A DNA stretch of 64,000 nt from Phaseolus vulgaris (GCF_000499845.2 NC_023759.2:23713067-23777066), one strand, 5' to 3'; counted from the stretch's first letter, positions 43,501-54,450 are shown. Numbers and translations: made by a program. The notes: generated by a model not told the origin, from the letters alone.

Positions 43501-45838
43501 CATCCTTTACCACCTGCTGTCTCTCTTCGTTAAACTTTCTCCTTCTTTGGCGCACGGGGCGGACCGCGGCGTCCATGCTGAGGTGATGACACAGGAAGTC
43601 AGGGTCGATACCAGGCATATCCGGGGCGGACCATGCGAAAACATCCAGGTGGCGCGAAATCACTTCTGCCACCCCTTCCAGTTCTTCTGGGCTCAGCAAA
43701 CTTCCTAACTTAAACGTTTTGCCGCTAATCTCCCTCCCCACGGCGTTAGCCGCCGGTTGTTCCCTGCTATCATCCTCGACGGGCGCCGCCTCTTCCACGA
43801 GCACCGCGTCGCCAGGGCCTTCCTCCATGTGTGCATCTGTTTCTGGCGTCGCCCTCGCGGGTACGGCTTCGTTAGGCGTCGACGCAGCGGGCGTCGCCTC
43901 AATCATCGTCGTGTCTGCACACGGCGAACGCTCATACACCATGAACACGCCTCTCTTCGTTTTCAGGCTGTTCTCATAGCATTTTCTTGCCTCTTCCTGA
44001 TCTGTTTTGATGATTATCACCTTGCCACTGAGGTCCGGCAGCTTCATCTTCATATGGCGTGTGGAGGCTACTGCGTTCAACCGATTCAACGCCGGCCTGC
44101 CCAACAAGATGTTGTAAGCGGAGCTGGCGTTCACGACTAAGTACCGGATACTTTCGGTACGCGAGGCCTCTCCGTCCGTGAACGTAGTCCTCAACTCCAG
44201 GTAGCCTCGGACTTCCACCTGGTTGTCCGCAAACCCATACAGGCACCCTGTGTAGGGCCTCAAAAGGTCGGGGGATAACCGCAACTTATTTAATGTCGAC
44301 CAGAACATGACGTTTGCTGAACTTCCCTGGTCGACAAGAACTTTGTGCACCTTTCTCCCAGTTGTGACAACTGAAATGACCACGGGGTCATTGTCGTGCG
44401 GCACCACGTCTCGGAGATCCCCTCTCGTGAATACGAGGTCCGACTCCCACGGCTCACTCGAGATTCTTTCTTCGATCGAGTTGACCCCCCTCGCGTATTT
44501 CTTTCGCTGGGAGGCGGTGGGTCCTCCGCCGGAAAATCCCCCAGCTATGGTATGGACCTCGCCGAGAACCGGCGTCTCGTGTGCTTGTTCTTCCGCGGGC
44601 GGCGGCAAGGTGGCGGTCGTTGTGGGTTCTGCGACATAATCCTTCAAAAACCCGGTTCTCACCAGCTCATCCAGCTGGTAACCCAACGACAGGCAGTTAT
44701 CAATGTGGTGACCGAAAGCCTCGTGGAACTCACACCAAGAGTCTTTCCGAGGCCCCAACACCTTATCGGACTTCGCCGGTCGCCTCAATCTCTCAGCTAT
44801 ATTAGGCACGGCGATCAGGTCCTTCAATTCCACCACAAAATTGTATCTCGCCGGCCTCGTTCTTTCTCTGGCCGGGCGATCGCCTCCCGCTGGACCCCGA
44901 GGCTGGGGCTTTCTGGCCTCGTAGGGGCGTCTCCCATCTGGTTTCTTCCTTCCCGTCGTGGTCTCATTGACCCTGGCGGGTTGAGCTCGCGTCGGTCCCC
45001 TCGGGCGAGAGGGTACGACGCTGGTGCGCTTCATGCACACCTCTCCCTCAGAAGCGATATGTTCTATCGCCCGACGCCGTAGTTCAGCAAAAGTCCTAGG
45101 GCGGTTGCGAATGATGGATTCCCCAAAAGGGCCGGGGCATACGCCTTTCACGAACGCGTACACAATCATAGGTTCCTCTGTCGTACCAACCTTTACTACC
45201 TGGGCCCCGAAGCGATTGATGTATTCCTTTAGGGTCTCCCCTTGATACTGTTTCACATCAAACAAATCGTAGGAGACCGGCGGCGGAGCCTTGTTTGCGA
45301 GGTATTGTTCCCTGAACAATCGTGACAGTTGTCGGAAAGAGGTGATATGACCGTCCGGTAGGCTGATGAACCAGTCCATAGCCATCCCAGTCAAGGTGCT
45401 CATAAAGAGCTTGCACTTGGCAGCGTCAGAGCCGCCTACCAGGACCATCTGTGTGTGAAATGCAGCGAGGTGCGTCTCAGGGTCCTCCATCCCGGTGAAG
45501 ATCACCTTGGGCCCTGCGAACGTGTTCGGGATCATTGCATCCAGAATCTCCTGCTAGAAAGGAGTGGAAAACTCCCTTGGCGGGGAGTGGTTCTCCATCT
45601 CGTCATGTTCACGTTCCCCCCGATTATTTCGCAGACCCCGGCGCAACTCTTCATTTACGCGGCGGAGCTCTTCATTCCTCTCATGTGAGGCTTCGAGATC
45701 TGCCTGCATGCGTTCCTGTTCCAGTTTCGACTCCGCCATATCCTCCTGCAGCCCCCGCATTATCTCCAGGACCTGTTGCATGGATAGTTCTGCTGGGGCC
45801 GCGCGTGCAGAACCCCGTCTTGTGGTGGCCATTGTCAC
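40518..45838 (-). pseudogene. RT-C gag-pol polyprotein, multiply broken
   Basis: ATG at 45838 (MTMATTRRGSARAAPAE). Order: gag (HLAAFHTQMVLVGGSDAAK, knuckle CEFHEAFGHHIDNC), protease (VDQGSSANVMF), RT with YVDD (about 43095), two RNase H domains, integrase and the GPF module. Breaks: TAG near 45553, a 1-nt loss near 42938 after MLTERG, TAG near 42858, TAG near 41072 before TNGQVESANR, TGA near 40710. Two in-frame losses: 17 codons in RNase H (near 42424) and about 12 codons that remove the CxxC of the integrase zinc finger (near 41429). Several stops fit C-to-T changes of CAG or CGA. Confidence 0.93.
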
Positions 45839-45919
45839 GGTCTCTTCAAACCTTCTCCAACGTTACTATAACTTGGTAGATCTTCTCAAACTTGTGATGG
45901 GACTGATGTTTTATATCGG

Positions 45920-45937
45920 GCCCCACGGTGGGCGCCA
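45920..45937 (-). promoter_or_regulatory. RT-C primer-binding site
   Basis: On the minus strand TGGCGCCCACCGTGGGGC, two bases inside the LTR end at 45940, identical to the RT-B site although the LTRs belong to different families. Confidence 0.8.
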
Positions 45938-45939
45938 AA

Positions 45940-46542
45940 TGTTCCGTCCGGTTGACCTGGGACGTCTTTGAGCGCGACCTCAACCGTCAGCTAGGGACTC
46001 CTTCACACTGGTTACCTGTGGATTCCTGCAAAAAAGGACAAAAGGGCGCCCTAGCGGCCGTTTGCACTCCGACGCTCAAGTCAGCCAGCAAGAAACACCA
46101 AAAACTATGCACCTCCGTATCGGAGCACCGCGTATGGCACTCTGAAGGTGGTAAAAAAGAATACTGTGTCTAGTGTATATTTTCTCGTTCTGGCCAAAAT
46201 CCTTCCCTAGTCCCTTGTGCGTAACCTCAAGGCTCGAGCAAGCAACTAGAGTGTTTCTGGAAAATTAGCCAAAAGTTCCAACCCCGTTCCCAACATTCTC
46301 GGCGCTATTTAAACTACCCAAGCATTTAAAGCGCCTTAAAGCGCATTTAATCATAAAACGTAACGCACTTAATTAACGCGTCTACTTAAAAAACGTAGCG
46401 CATTTAAGACGTTGAAACGCTTAGGAGCCTTTATAGTACCTTAAACGCTCGAAACAGAAACTGTATTAAATGACTTTAATTATCTGGTCCAGGCGTTGAC
46501 TTTGACTTTCACTTTGTCAACGCCCAGATACGGGACGGTACA
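45940..46542 (-). repeat. RT-C 5' LTR (short U3)
   Basis: 603 bp from TGTTCCGTCC to GACGGTACA on the plus strand; on its own strand TGTACC to GGAACA. It matches the solo LTR at 19307-20499 but lacks about 590 bp of U3 between ATTATCTGG and the CGTTGACTTTGAC block. The next bases ACACA (46543-46547) would be the target duplication; no left partner is in view. Confidence 0.88.
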
Positions 46543-47549
46543 ACACATAAATTTATTCAATTTCTGGATGATATTATTGCTTCACCTGCAGCACAAGGAT
46601 TATAATTAATATAGCCATCGAATTTTCAAATTTTCCCATCCACATCCTAGAGAAAAATAGCATCCAAATAATGCCTTTAGTAACTTTAGACTATAGCATC
46701 ATAACAAAGACGCTTTAGGAAAAAATTATTATAAGTTAAAAGTTTAATGTAACTAACTTTCAGACAAATGCAGGTAACCTTATTATTATTAATAGTTAAC
46801 AATTGTAAATAATTATGCAATCCACCCAAAGAATGAACTAGATATAATGTAAAACACTTTCTTCCTTTACTATGTAATCCCAGGAGATCAAGTTGAGGAA
46901 TTTAAGAGAAAATTTCTAAAAAGAACTACAGTTGAGGAATTTAAGAGAAATTTCTATCTTGAAAAATAATTTATAGAAATGGTTAATCTTGTCAACATAT
47001 GGTTAAAACGAGAACTTCTCTTTGCATGGTCAAACATTATCTTGTTAAATGTTCCTAGGTTGTAACTATTGGAGGCAACCATTCCTAAAATGTAATTCGC
47101 TCAAAAAATGATTGATATTGTTATCGAAAGATAGATTTTGATTGCATAAAAAGTTTAAGGAAAAAGTTGTATACACACCACTTCGAAACCATCAAATTCA
47201 TTAACAAATAAGATGTCTTGAGATGTATGCTGCATGAACCTCTTAGGTGTCTTGAGATATCTTCAGATGAAATTCCTGAGAAGCAAGAGATAAAAAGAAC
47301 ATGAGCAAGATAAACAATGCTTTCTCCAGTAAATAATTGGTTCAATTCTTTTCCACTTGTTCTATTATTTTGTTTAATATGAGTTTCTAGAAAACTGAAT
47401 CTTTGTGTTTATTATATTCACTAAATAAATATGAAGTCCATGTTCTGCTTGAAACACACAGTTTCAACCTATGCTTTTCTTTGCATGCTCTGCGTGATGA
47501 AATGGAAATGAAACTTGATGAAGGATGAAAGAAAGTGTCAAGAACTTAC
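46543..47549. other. AT-rich low-copy-like DNA, no gene assigned
   Basis: AT-rich, without Tat features, looking like intron or intergenic DNA of the host. A minus-strand stretch near 47165-47270 has a possible acceptor (CTTCTCAG) and a short open frame, but I do not recognise the protein. It could hold further exons of the broken gene whose exon lies at 47550-47646. Confidence 0.4.
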
Positions 47550-47646
47550 TTGATCAAAGTCAATATAACAAAGATCGCCTATCTTCAGCCATCCCTCTAA
47601 ATCCAATGTTTCAGTTGTCACCTTCTCATCTCCTACATAACATGCA
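47550..47646 (-). pseudogene. Exon of a 4-coumarate:CoA ligase-like (adenylate-forming) gene, isolated
   Basis: The minus strand reads CYVGDEKVTTETLDLEGW followed by LKIGDLCYIDFDQ, then a splice donor GTAAGT (47549-47544). This is the segment of acyl-activating enzymes around the conserved GWLxTGDLxYxD motif (GDL holds the Asp that binds the ribose of the adenylate in the family), most like the peroxisomal 4CL-like branch. A possible acceptor, GTGTCAG, lies at 47653-47647. I find no other exons in the flanking 1 kb, and a copia element starts about 70-120 bp upstream. Most likely a remnant of a host gene. The call rests on one short exon. Confidence 0.55.
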
Positions 47647-47773
47647 CTGACACCATAACCATCACACCATGAATGAAACATACTACACATGCAAGACCAT
47701 AAAATGTTAAGTAGATTTCTCTAGTAATGGAATCTGCACTTAATTATAACATAATTCTCCTGATTATGCAACA

Positions 47774-49930
47774 TTCCCCCTCAAGTTGGTGAATGTATAT
47801 CTATCATTCCTAACTTGCAAGTAAGATCTTCAAATTGTTTTGTAGGAAGTCCCTTAGTAAACATATTTGCCAATTGGAGTCTTGAAGGGATGTACTCAGT
47901 GGCTATAAGACCATCATCCTGTTAGAATGTATGACTTTAAACTAGAGGGGGGGTGAATGGTTTAAAGAGGGTTTTCGAAAACTTTTAAGCCTTGAGTGAA
48001 ATTACTTTGAGAATATCTTAACTAAGAAATCAGTTTTTCAAAACACAAAGCAAAAAGCACAGCACCAGAAAAACAATCGGTTGTTTATACCAGTTTACAA
48101 ATATAAAAACTGAATTTAAAGAGTTAAGGGATAGAGAAAATGCACACAGAGATTTATACTGGTTCACTCTAAACCCAGAGCTACATCCAGTCTTCTCAGA
48201 AACCACTGAGGAATTCCACTAAGCAATCAAACCTAGATCACTTACACCACAACCAAAGAAGTGACCTTGATCCCCTCAAGACACACACTTCTCTTGGTCA
48301 AACACACCAACACTAAGAATGCTGATTTTGATCCCCTCAAGAACACACAACACTTCTCAGCAAACACACAAGGTTTCTTTCAACAGATACAAAGATTACA
48401 TTTGTTACAGAAAAAATCTGAAATCAATACAAGAGAAAATCCTAGCTCACACTCTTTGATCAATCTCAATCTTTAAGCAATCTCAACTTTTCAAAAACTC
48501 AAAATCAGTAAGTTGTGAAAAACCCAAATCTGTTTTTCTATTTGTAAAACAAAGTTATTGTTTGTTATCAAATCTTAACAAACTATTAATTGCATTTAAA
48601 GATTGGTCAAAGCATTAAAAACTAGAGCGTAAACAATTGGAAAATCATTTAATGCTCAGTCAAAGCACAAAACAGTTTTCTGTTATGGTACCAAAACAAA
48701 CAATCGGTTGTTTCCACGAATCAATCCGTTGTTTTGGTTTTGACAGCAAGTCAACCATAAAAACATTTTTCAACCTTTTCTAAAAACAACTAATTATAAA
48801 ACAATCAGTTGTTTCGACAAAACAACAGGTTATTTTTCACTTAGCTTGAAAAACACTTTTCTTTTCAAAGGATTGAGAGTGCTTATTCTTTGGATTCAAT
48901 CAAGAGTGGATTACATATTAAATCTACCCCAGATCCTATCTAAAAGACAGCTCAGCAATAGCAAGCACGGCCAGCCTTCATCATCCTTCAAAGGGTTTGG
49001 ATTCTTCAAAGCTTGAACACCACTTGGTTCAACACATCCAACTTCTCTTTAACAAAGTGTCGGTCTATCTCTACGTGCTTTGTTCGATCATGTTGAACCG
49101 GATTGTGTGCAATACTGATAGCGGACTTATTATCAAACGCCAAGCCCATGGGAGCTTCATATTTTATTTTTAGGTCATCAAGTATGATCTTCATCCATAA
49201 GAGTTCACACACCCCTTGAGCCATGGCTATAAATTCTGCCTTTGCACTTGATCTTGCAACTATATTTTGCTTTTTGCTCCTCCATGTCACCAGATTTCCA
49301 CCCAAGAACATGCAGTAGCTTGTGGTGGATCTCCTATCAATAATCGATCATGCATAGTCAGCATCAGTATATACTTTCATGGATAAGTTTTCCCCCTTTT
49401 TGAATATCAATCATATTCCTGGAGAGGCTTTTAAGTACTGAATAATTTTATCTACTGCCTGCAAGTGTCTTTCTCTTGGATCATGCATAAATTGGCTAAC
49501 CACACTAACTGCATAGGCTATGTCTAGCCTAGTGTGTGATAGATAAATGAGTTTTCCCATAAGTCTTTGATATTGTGTCTTCTCCACTTTTGGGTTTTCC
49601 TCATCATTCCCAATCCTATGATTTTGCTCTATTGGCACTCCAGTGGGCTTACAACCCAACTTACCGGTCTCTTTGAGAAGATCAAGGATGTATTTCCTTT
49701 GAGAAATAAAGATGCCCTGTCTCGAGTAAGCAACCTCTATCCCCAAGGAATAGGTGAAGGTCCCCTTACATATGAATGAATAAGATCAAAAGGTTTAGAA
49801 CTTTTATTACCATTGGGAGGAAAAGTTGTTCGATTGTGTTTAGCAAACTGACAAACATCATAATGAAATGACTCAGCTCCAAAACAACTGAGTTTTTCAG
49901 ATTGGCAAAATTTGATCTGGTTTCCGACGG
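47774..49930 (-). pseudogene. Copia pol remnant: integrase start fused to RT end and RNase H
   Basis: Minus-strand order: CQFAKHNRTTFPPN and PFDLIHSYVRGPSPIP (integrase entry, about 49905-49745), a direct out-of-frame join to GIEVAYSRQGIFISQRKYIL (RT end, 49743 on), YQRLMGKLIYLSHTRLDIAY, then RNase H (VARSSAKAEFIAMAQG, about 49265; NPVQHDRTKHVEIDRHFVKE, about 49090). The RNase H C-terminus (ATEYIPSRLQLANMFTKGL) lies beyond the solo LTR at 47914-47840. Most of integrase and RT, including the catalytic YVDD, is deleted. Confidence 0.88.
47920..49034. mobile_element. Solo LTR in copia RNase H, TSD CATCC
   Basis: 1115 bp from TGTTAGAATG to TTGGTTCAACA, flanked by CATCC on both sides (47915-47919 and 49035-49039). 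Removing it rejoins the RNase H reading. Ends TG..CA and the 5-bp duplication fit an LTR. It contains several copies of an imperfect palindrome around AACAATCGGTTGTTT (about 48073, 48700, 48800). No coding sequence, so a solo LTR is the best call; the family is not identified. Confidence 0.85.
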
Positions 49931-50246
49931 TCGGCGGCAGGTTTTGGCGATCAGTGGCAGTTCCGGCGAGCGGTGAAAGTTTTCGGTGAGCGGCGAAAGT
50001 GATGGTGGTCGGTGTGGCGGTCAGCGACAGTCAATGGAGGTGGCAGTAACCGTCAATGGTGCAAGGTGGTGGTGGTCAATGGAGAAAAGATAAGGAAAAT
50101 AAAAAGTTGCAGCAATTAAGGCTGTAAAAAAAAGTAATAAAAATTGCAGCAATGAAGGCTGCCAAGGAAAATGATTACAGCAATAAAGGCTGCTAAAAAA
50201 AGGTTGCAAAAGCAGAGTCTCCCAGATCAGGAGCTCTGATACCAAG
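49931..50246 (-). other. Copia leader region and primer-binding site
   Basis: Between the integrase remnant and the right LTR. It has a GGCGGT-rich part (49930-50060), three copies of a GCAGCAATNAAGGCTG-like word (50104-50192) and the primer site at 50233-50244. No gag frame remains. Confidence 0.55.
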
Positions 50247-50474
50247 TGGAAAGAAATAGATGAAATATATTTCTGAGATATCTTACAAATGTAATTATAG
50301 TCTCTATTTATAAACTGTTTTACAACCTAATTAAGGAAAGAAATAATAGGTAATGAAAGCTAGAAATAATGGGTGTTTAAAATTGTACAAATCAAATTAG
50401 TAACAAATCTGTCCTAATAAATATAAAATGGAATATGCACTTAATTATAACATAATTTTCCTGATTATGGAACA

Positions 50475-50854
50475 TATTATGAACTTTTTCTTCACTGTTA
50501 TTAGTATAATGCAACGAAAATGAATATGCCTTATCTCAAATTCCACCACTTTGTCTTTCTTCTTACATTCTTCGTTCATCACCTATTACTCATCTCGCAA
50601 ATTCAAATTAAATTACGCTTCACTCAGTTACCCACTCACTCCCGTTCACAATTCATTTTGTTAGCATGTTCAATTAAATGTTAATTTTTGAAGTAGAAGG
50701 AATATCAAGAGGTGTAAGAAACTTTTAACAGAGTACTTGGTGTAAGAAACACTGTTCAATCACATTTTCAGTTCACAGGGCCGATTTTCCCAATCTTGAG
50801 TTATCAGTGGGAATAAAACGCCAACTAAGAACAAAAAGCCCTAGAGATTGAACC
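50475..50854. other. AT-rich flank between copia and RT-E, nothing identified
   Basis: About 380 bp of AT-rich DNA without coding potential, repeats or RNA genes that I can recognise. It may be the continuation of the host DNA seen at 46543-47700. Confidence 0.5.
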
Positions 50855-51244
50855 TGATCCTGCCTGTTGACCAGAACGAAAGAGCCTTGCCTCGTCAAAT
50901 CTGGATCGGCTTTGCACCGTGCTAGCTTCCGTCCTTCACCTTGATTCACCTTAAGAACCTGCAAAAGACAGAACGGCGCCGCTGCGGCCGATCGCGCTCC
51001 GACGCTCAAGTCAGCGACTGGCGATCTCCGACTGCTTGATCGCCTGGGTCTACATCTGGCGAATTCATCTTCAACCTGGCGATCGCCCATTCTGGTGAGC
51101 TGGAAGTCGGAACATGCCAGCTTAACAACTGGCGACTACACGTGCCCCCCGACTTCCTTCCCTTCTGCCAACCTGGCGCCTTGTCAACACGCCTACACTG
51201 TAGCAGGATGCCACGTCATCACACCCGACCACCAGGGCGGTACA
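50855..51244 (-). repeat. RT-E left LTR, chimeric and deleted
   Basis: 390 bp against 796 bp for the right LTR. 51013-51244 matches the right LTR U3 (62446-62677) with about three differences, but 50855-51012 (U5 side) matches only loosely. The join near 51013 (CAGCGAC to TGGCGATC) skips some 390-410 bp that hold the TATA box and the transcript start. It looks like the U5 of an older LTR fused to the U3 of RT-E. Confidence 0.85.
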
Positions 51245-51840
51245 CAAGCCCCCCAGTCTTAAGCGAAGACTTGTCTAGCGAAAAGACTGAAAGAGCCTTC
51301 GTTAACACCGATCTACGTGGCCTTGACGCGGAATTCCAAGCGGTTGTACCCTCTGCTGCTTTGACGCTCCACCAAACCCCTCACTCATCGTTCGACACGT
51401 GGCTTCATCAACGACTCTCTTCATTTGCCGTTTGCGCTTCCTAAAACCATTTCGAAAAACCCTTAAACCCATTTCGTTCCACTGTTCCATCACTTTCTTC
51501 TTGCTTGCAAACGCTCTAACTTCCCTCTGCGAAAACTCTCAACGCTCTTCAACGCTCCAGATCACCATCTTCCTCCATCGACTTCCTGATCATCGAAAGG
51601 TAATTACTTTCCTTCATCTGCTGGTTTTCCTTGCATTTTCACCGATTCGCATCATCCTATAACTGCTTGGTGCATACGCTGTGGGTTGTTTTTCCATTTC
51701 TCTTTCTGCGTAACTTAGGGCTTTGTCGATCGTCGCAACGAACTCACATTCGTTCGTCTTTCACCTTCCTTCTATGATCGAGTCAGCCTTCGCAACCCCC
51801 CTGATTATTTTTCCTTTCTTCTTCCTTTGCAGCTGCCATC

Positions 51841-54450
51841 ATGACTCGCACCAAGATTACCCCGAACCCCCCTCCATCAGCACGAAACCTTCCTTCACAA
51901 GCACACGACTCAACGCAAGTTCGTGGCACTTCCTCTTCGCAGGCTGAGAGGCCTGCATCTTCCCAATCTGCTTTGGCCCAGGCGACTCCACCTAATGCTG
52001 GAGGAGCCCCCGTCCCTCTGCCAGACTTCAAAACATTATATCCTTGGGCCACCCCAACCCTCCTAAAAGAGACGTCCTCTGTGAACACCGCGGGAGCAGT
52101 CTTGCGGCTGACTAAGGGGGACGAGATCTACCAATCGTTTCACAAGGAGCACGACGAAAAGATGATGGTGCTGCCTTGCCCCGCCGACCTGCCCGTGTGT
52201 GCTGATGACAAAGTAAGCGCCGACGGGCCCTTCTGCTTTGTCTACACGACCCTGTTCAAGAAGGTCAGGCTCAAGTTCCCCTTCACTCGATTCGAGAGGG
52301 AACTTCTGACTGAGCTCAACATTGCTGCCGCTCAGCTTCACCCCAACAGCTGGGCGTTTGTTCGAGCCTTCCAAGTGACATGCGCCCACCTGGGATTGCC
52401 CGCGTCGGTGGACGTGTTTTTGTTCCTGTTCGAAGCCAAGCACCCAGGAGATCACCTGTGGGTCAGCTTGAACGCGATTGCTGGGAGGTCCATCTTTACC
52501 ATCTTCCAGCAATCGTACAAAGATTGGAAGGGGAAATTTGTCCAAGTACGTGCAAACGACAAGGACACCTCTCTCCTTGACGGTTTCCCCTTGTACTGGG
52601 TGGACAAGGGGAAAAAGGAGTCCAAGAGCTGCTTCAGGAGGCCCAGGAGTCCTGATAGCATGGGAGCTTTGGACAGAGACCTTTGTCTCTTCTGGAAGAA
52701 GGTGGCGGACGCCAATGTATCATTCCTCACCGCCACCTTGATATGCTTCGAATTCTACGAAGACCAGCTAGATATCCGAATAGGTTAGGACATTACACTC
52801 TTGTCTTGACATTGCTTCTGTTTTAGCTGTTTCTGGGCGTCTTGTGCGTTATGCGCAAGACTTTGGTTTTACCTTTCCTGCATATACTACCTGCTTTGCT
52901 GCTTTATTACACTTATGCACTTATTCGTTTCCCTTGAGTTAACTCGCGCATTTTCATTCCATGCAGACGACATGTTGCCCGGGAACATGCTCTCCGAATT
53001 GAAGACACTCGCCCGAAGCCACGGGTTGGCGAGCGGTTCTCAAACAGTACCAAACTCAATGGTGGAGGCCGCCATCGTCCATGGGCGATCACCACCGAAG
53101 GAGCCCGCTCAACGCAAAAAACTGGTCCTTAAGAGACCCAAAAGGAAAGCCCCCCAAGTCATCCAAGAGGAGGAGGAAGAGGACGACGAGGTCACCGAGG
53201 ATGGCCTCGTTACGAAGAGGAAAAGGGTGGCACCATCTTCACCACCTGCCCCACCCCCTCTTCCAACCTCAACACCACCATCAACGCCTACTCCTCCTCC
53301 CTCATCGCCAACACCACAAGCTCCTTCATCACCAGTTCAAGCAGTTCCACTGGCCACTGCGCCACCTGCAGCTGAGGCCCAAGAGCCAAATTTCTTGGAG
53401 GACCCCCCAAGCGCCTCTACGTCGTACGTGTCAGCAGGAGGGGACCCCCCTTCAAACGCTTCAGCTGCAGAAAATGCTCCAATCGGGGATGAGGTGGCTC
53501 ATACCTCTCCAATCTTGATTACCGAATCCCCGATTGCGTCGCCACACCAGGAAGCAACCACTGAAGATATTGCCAGGGAAGGTGGCGGCGAGAACCCTCA
53601 ACAAGCCCCCCTGGCGCCTCTCCAAGCAGCAAACCTTTCCGTTGAAGTCACAAGGATGTGGGAACCTCTGACTGCCAAACTTAAAACCATAGCAGAGGAT
53701 ATCCCATCGATCATAACGAGGGCTGTGGAGAGCTCCACCAGGAGGCTTCAAGACGATCTCTACCACCTCAAGACTGAAAATAGCACTATGAAGGTCGAGG
53801 TGGAGAAAATGTCATTCAGCCTGACGCTCGCAGAACTTGATCACTCCCGAGTGGAGGATGCCCTGAATACCGAGCTCAGGCTGGCGCGCAAGGAAGCTGC
53901 TGACCTTCGCCGCAAAGTTCATGATCTTGCCCAAGAGAAGGTCGAGTTGGAAAGCAAAATCGTGCCTCTGCGCACCAAGGCGAGCGACCTGGAGGCTCAC
54001 ATTCAAGCTGACGCCGCCAGGGTGCAAAAACTGGAGCAGAGGTCGATCGACCGCGAGAAGCTACTTGGGCAAGTAGAAAAAGCGAGGGACGACGCCATGG
54101 CTGATCTCGCCGAGGCAAACAAGGAGAAAGGAAAGATGGCTGCCGAGTTGGCCCAAGCTCAAACGGAATCCATGAAGGTTACTGACGACCTTCTCCATGC
54201 TCAAGAGACCAACGAACAACTCCGAAAACAGGTTGAAGAGCTGGAGCAGCAGAACAAAGAGCTCAAGAAACAGGTTGAAGAACTTCAAGGGCAAATTGAA
54301 GAACTTAAGCTAAATTCTGCTCAGATTCTGGCTGCTGGATTCGAAGCTGCTCGGGAACAATTCGCATGCCTATTCCCCGATCTCGACCTCAGCATGGTGT
54401 CGTTGCACAACGAAGTAGTAGATGGAAAGGTCGTTTCTGCTGAAGACTAA
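51841..54450 (+). CDS. RT-E antisense gene: PF04195-type domain plus coiled-coil protein, two coding exons, intact
   Basis: Exon 1 (51841-52783) starts MTRTKITPNPPPSARNLPS; intron 52784-52966 (GTTAGG...CATGCAG); exon 2 52967-54450. The spliced frame is 2427 nt, 808 residues. Residues about 75-310: PF04195-type domain (FTRFERELLTELN, LHPNSWAFVRAF, GFPLYWVDKGKK). About 315-345: MLPGNMLSELKTLARSHGL. About 364-375: basic RKKLVLKRPKRK, then an acidic run, KRKR, a Pro/Ser linker to about 500, a coiled coil from about 540 to 770 and the end DLDLSMVSLHNEVVDGKVV. A 5' UTR intron (51600-51832) has GTAATT and TTTGCAG ends. The basic motif suggests nuclear entry and the coiled coil self-association; both are inferred, and no function is known. 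Confidence 0.85.

Larger units (their letters stand above)
10161..46542 (-). mobile_element. RT-C: old inverted Tat element split by RT-B and RT-A'
   Basis: Parts in plus-strand order: antisense-gene fragments (10161-11134; 11830-12074 continued at 27452-28176), spacer (28177-28272 continued at 40124-40517), pol-gag (40518-45838, minus), primer site (45920-45937) and 5' LTR (45940-46542). RT-B lies inside with CCTTC duplications and RT-A' with TATAC duplications. The left end is lost at 10161, where it meets a plus-strand pol fragment. Whether 10161-11829 is truly part of the same element is uncertain, because the order of antisense modules differs from the other copies. Confidence 0.7.
47720..50474 (-). 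mobile_element. Internally deleted Ty1/copia element, with a solo LTR inside
   Basis: Right side: a 228-bp LTR (50247-50474, minus strand TGTTCCATAATC...TTTCCA) next to a primer site TGGTATCAGAGC (50244-50233), the form typical of copia elements primed by initiator Met tRNA. Left side: about 50 bp closely matching the start of that LTR (about 47725-47773), next to a purine run GAGGGGGAATGT. Between them only part of the integrase start, the end of RT, and RNase H remain. The left LTR fades at about 47720 into host-like DNA, so that end is truncated or diverged. Confidence 0.82.

Noticed and set aside
47121..47345. 74-codon minus-strand frame as a gene
   Set aside because: Not recognised, AT-rich, no conserved motif; it might be an exon of a host gene but nothing supports a product.
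48261..48476. 71-codon frame in the solo LTR
   Set aside because: Low-complexity Asn/Lys/Thr-rich translation of AT-rich LTR DNA with no domain.
51841..52788. Reading the PF04195-type protein as a DNA transposase
   Set aside because: The family name is misleading. No DDE catalytic set or terminal inverted repeats are seen; the gene sits inside LTR elements, antisense to pol.
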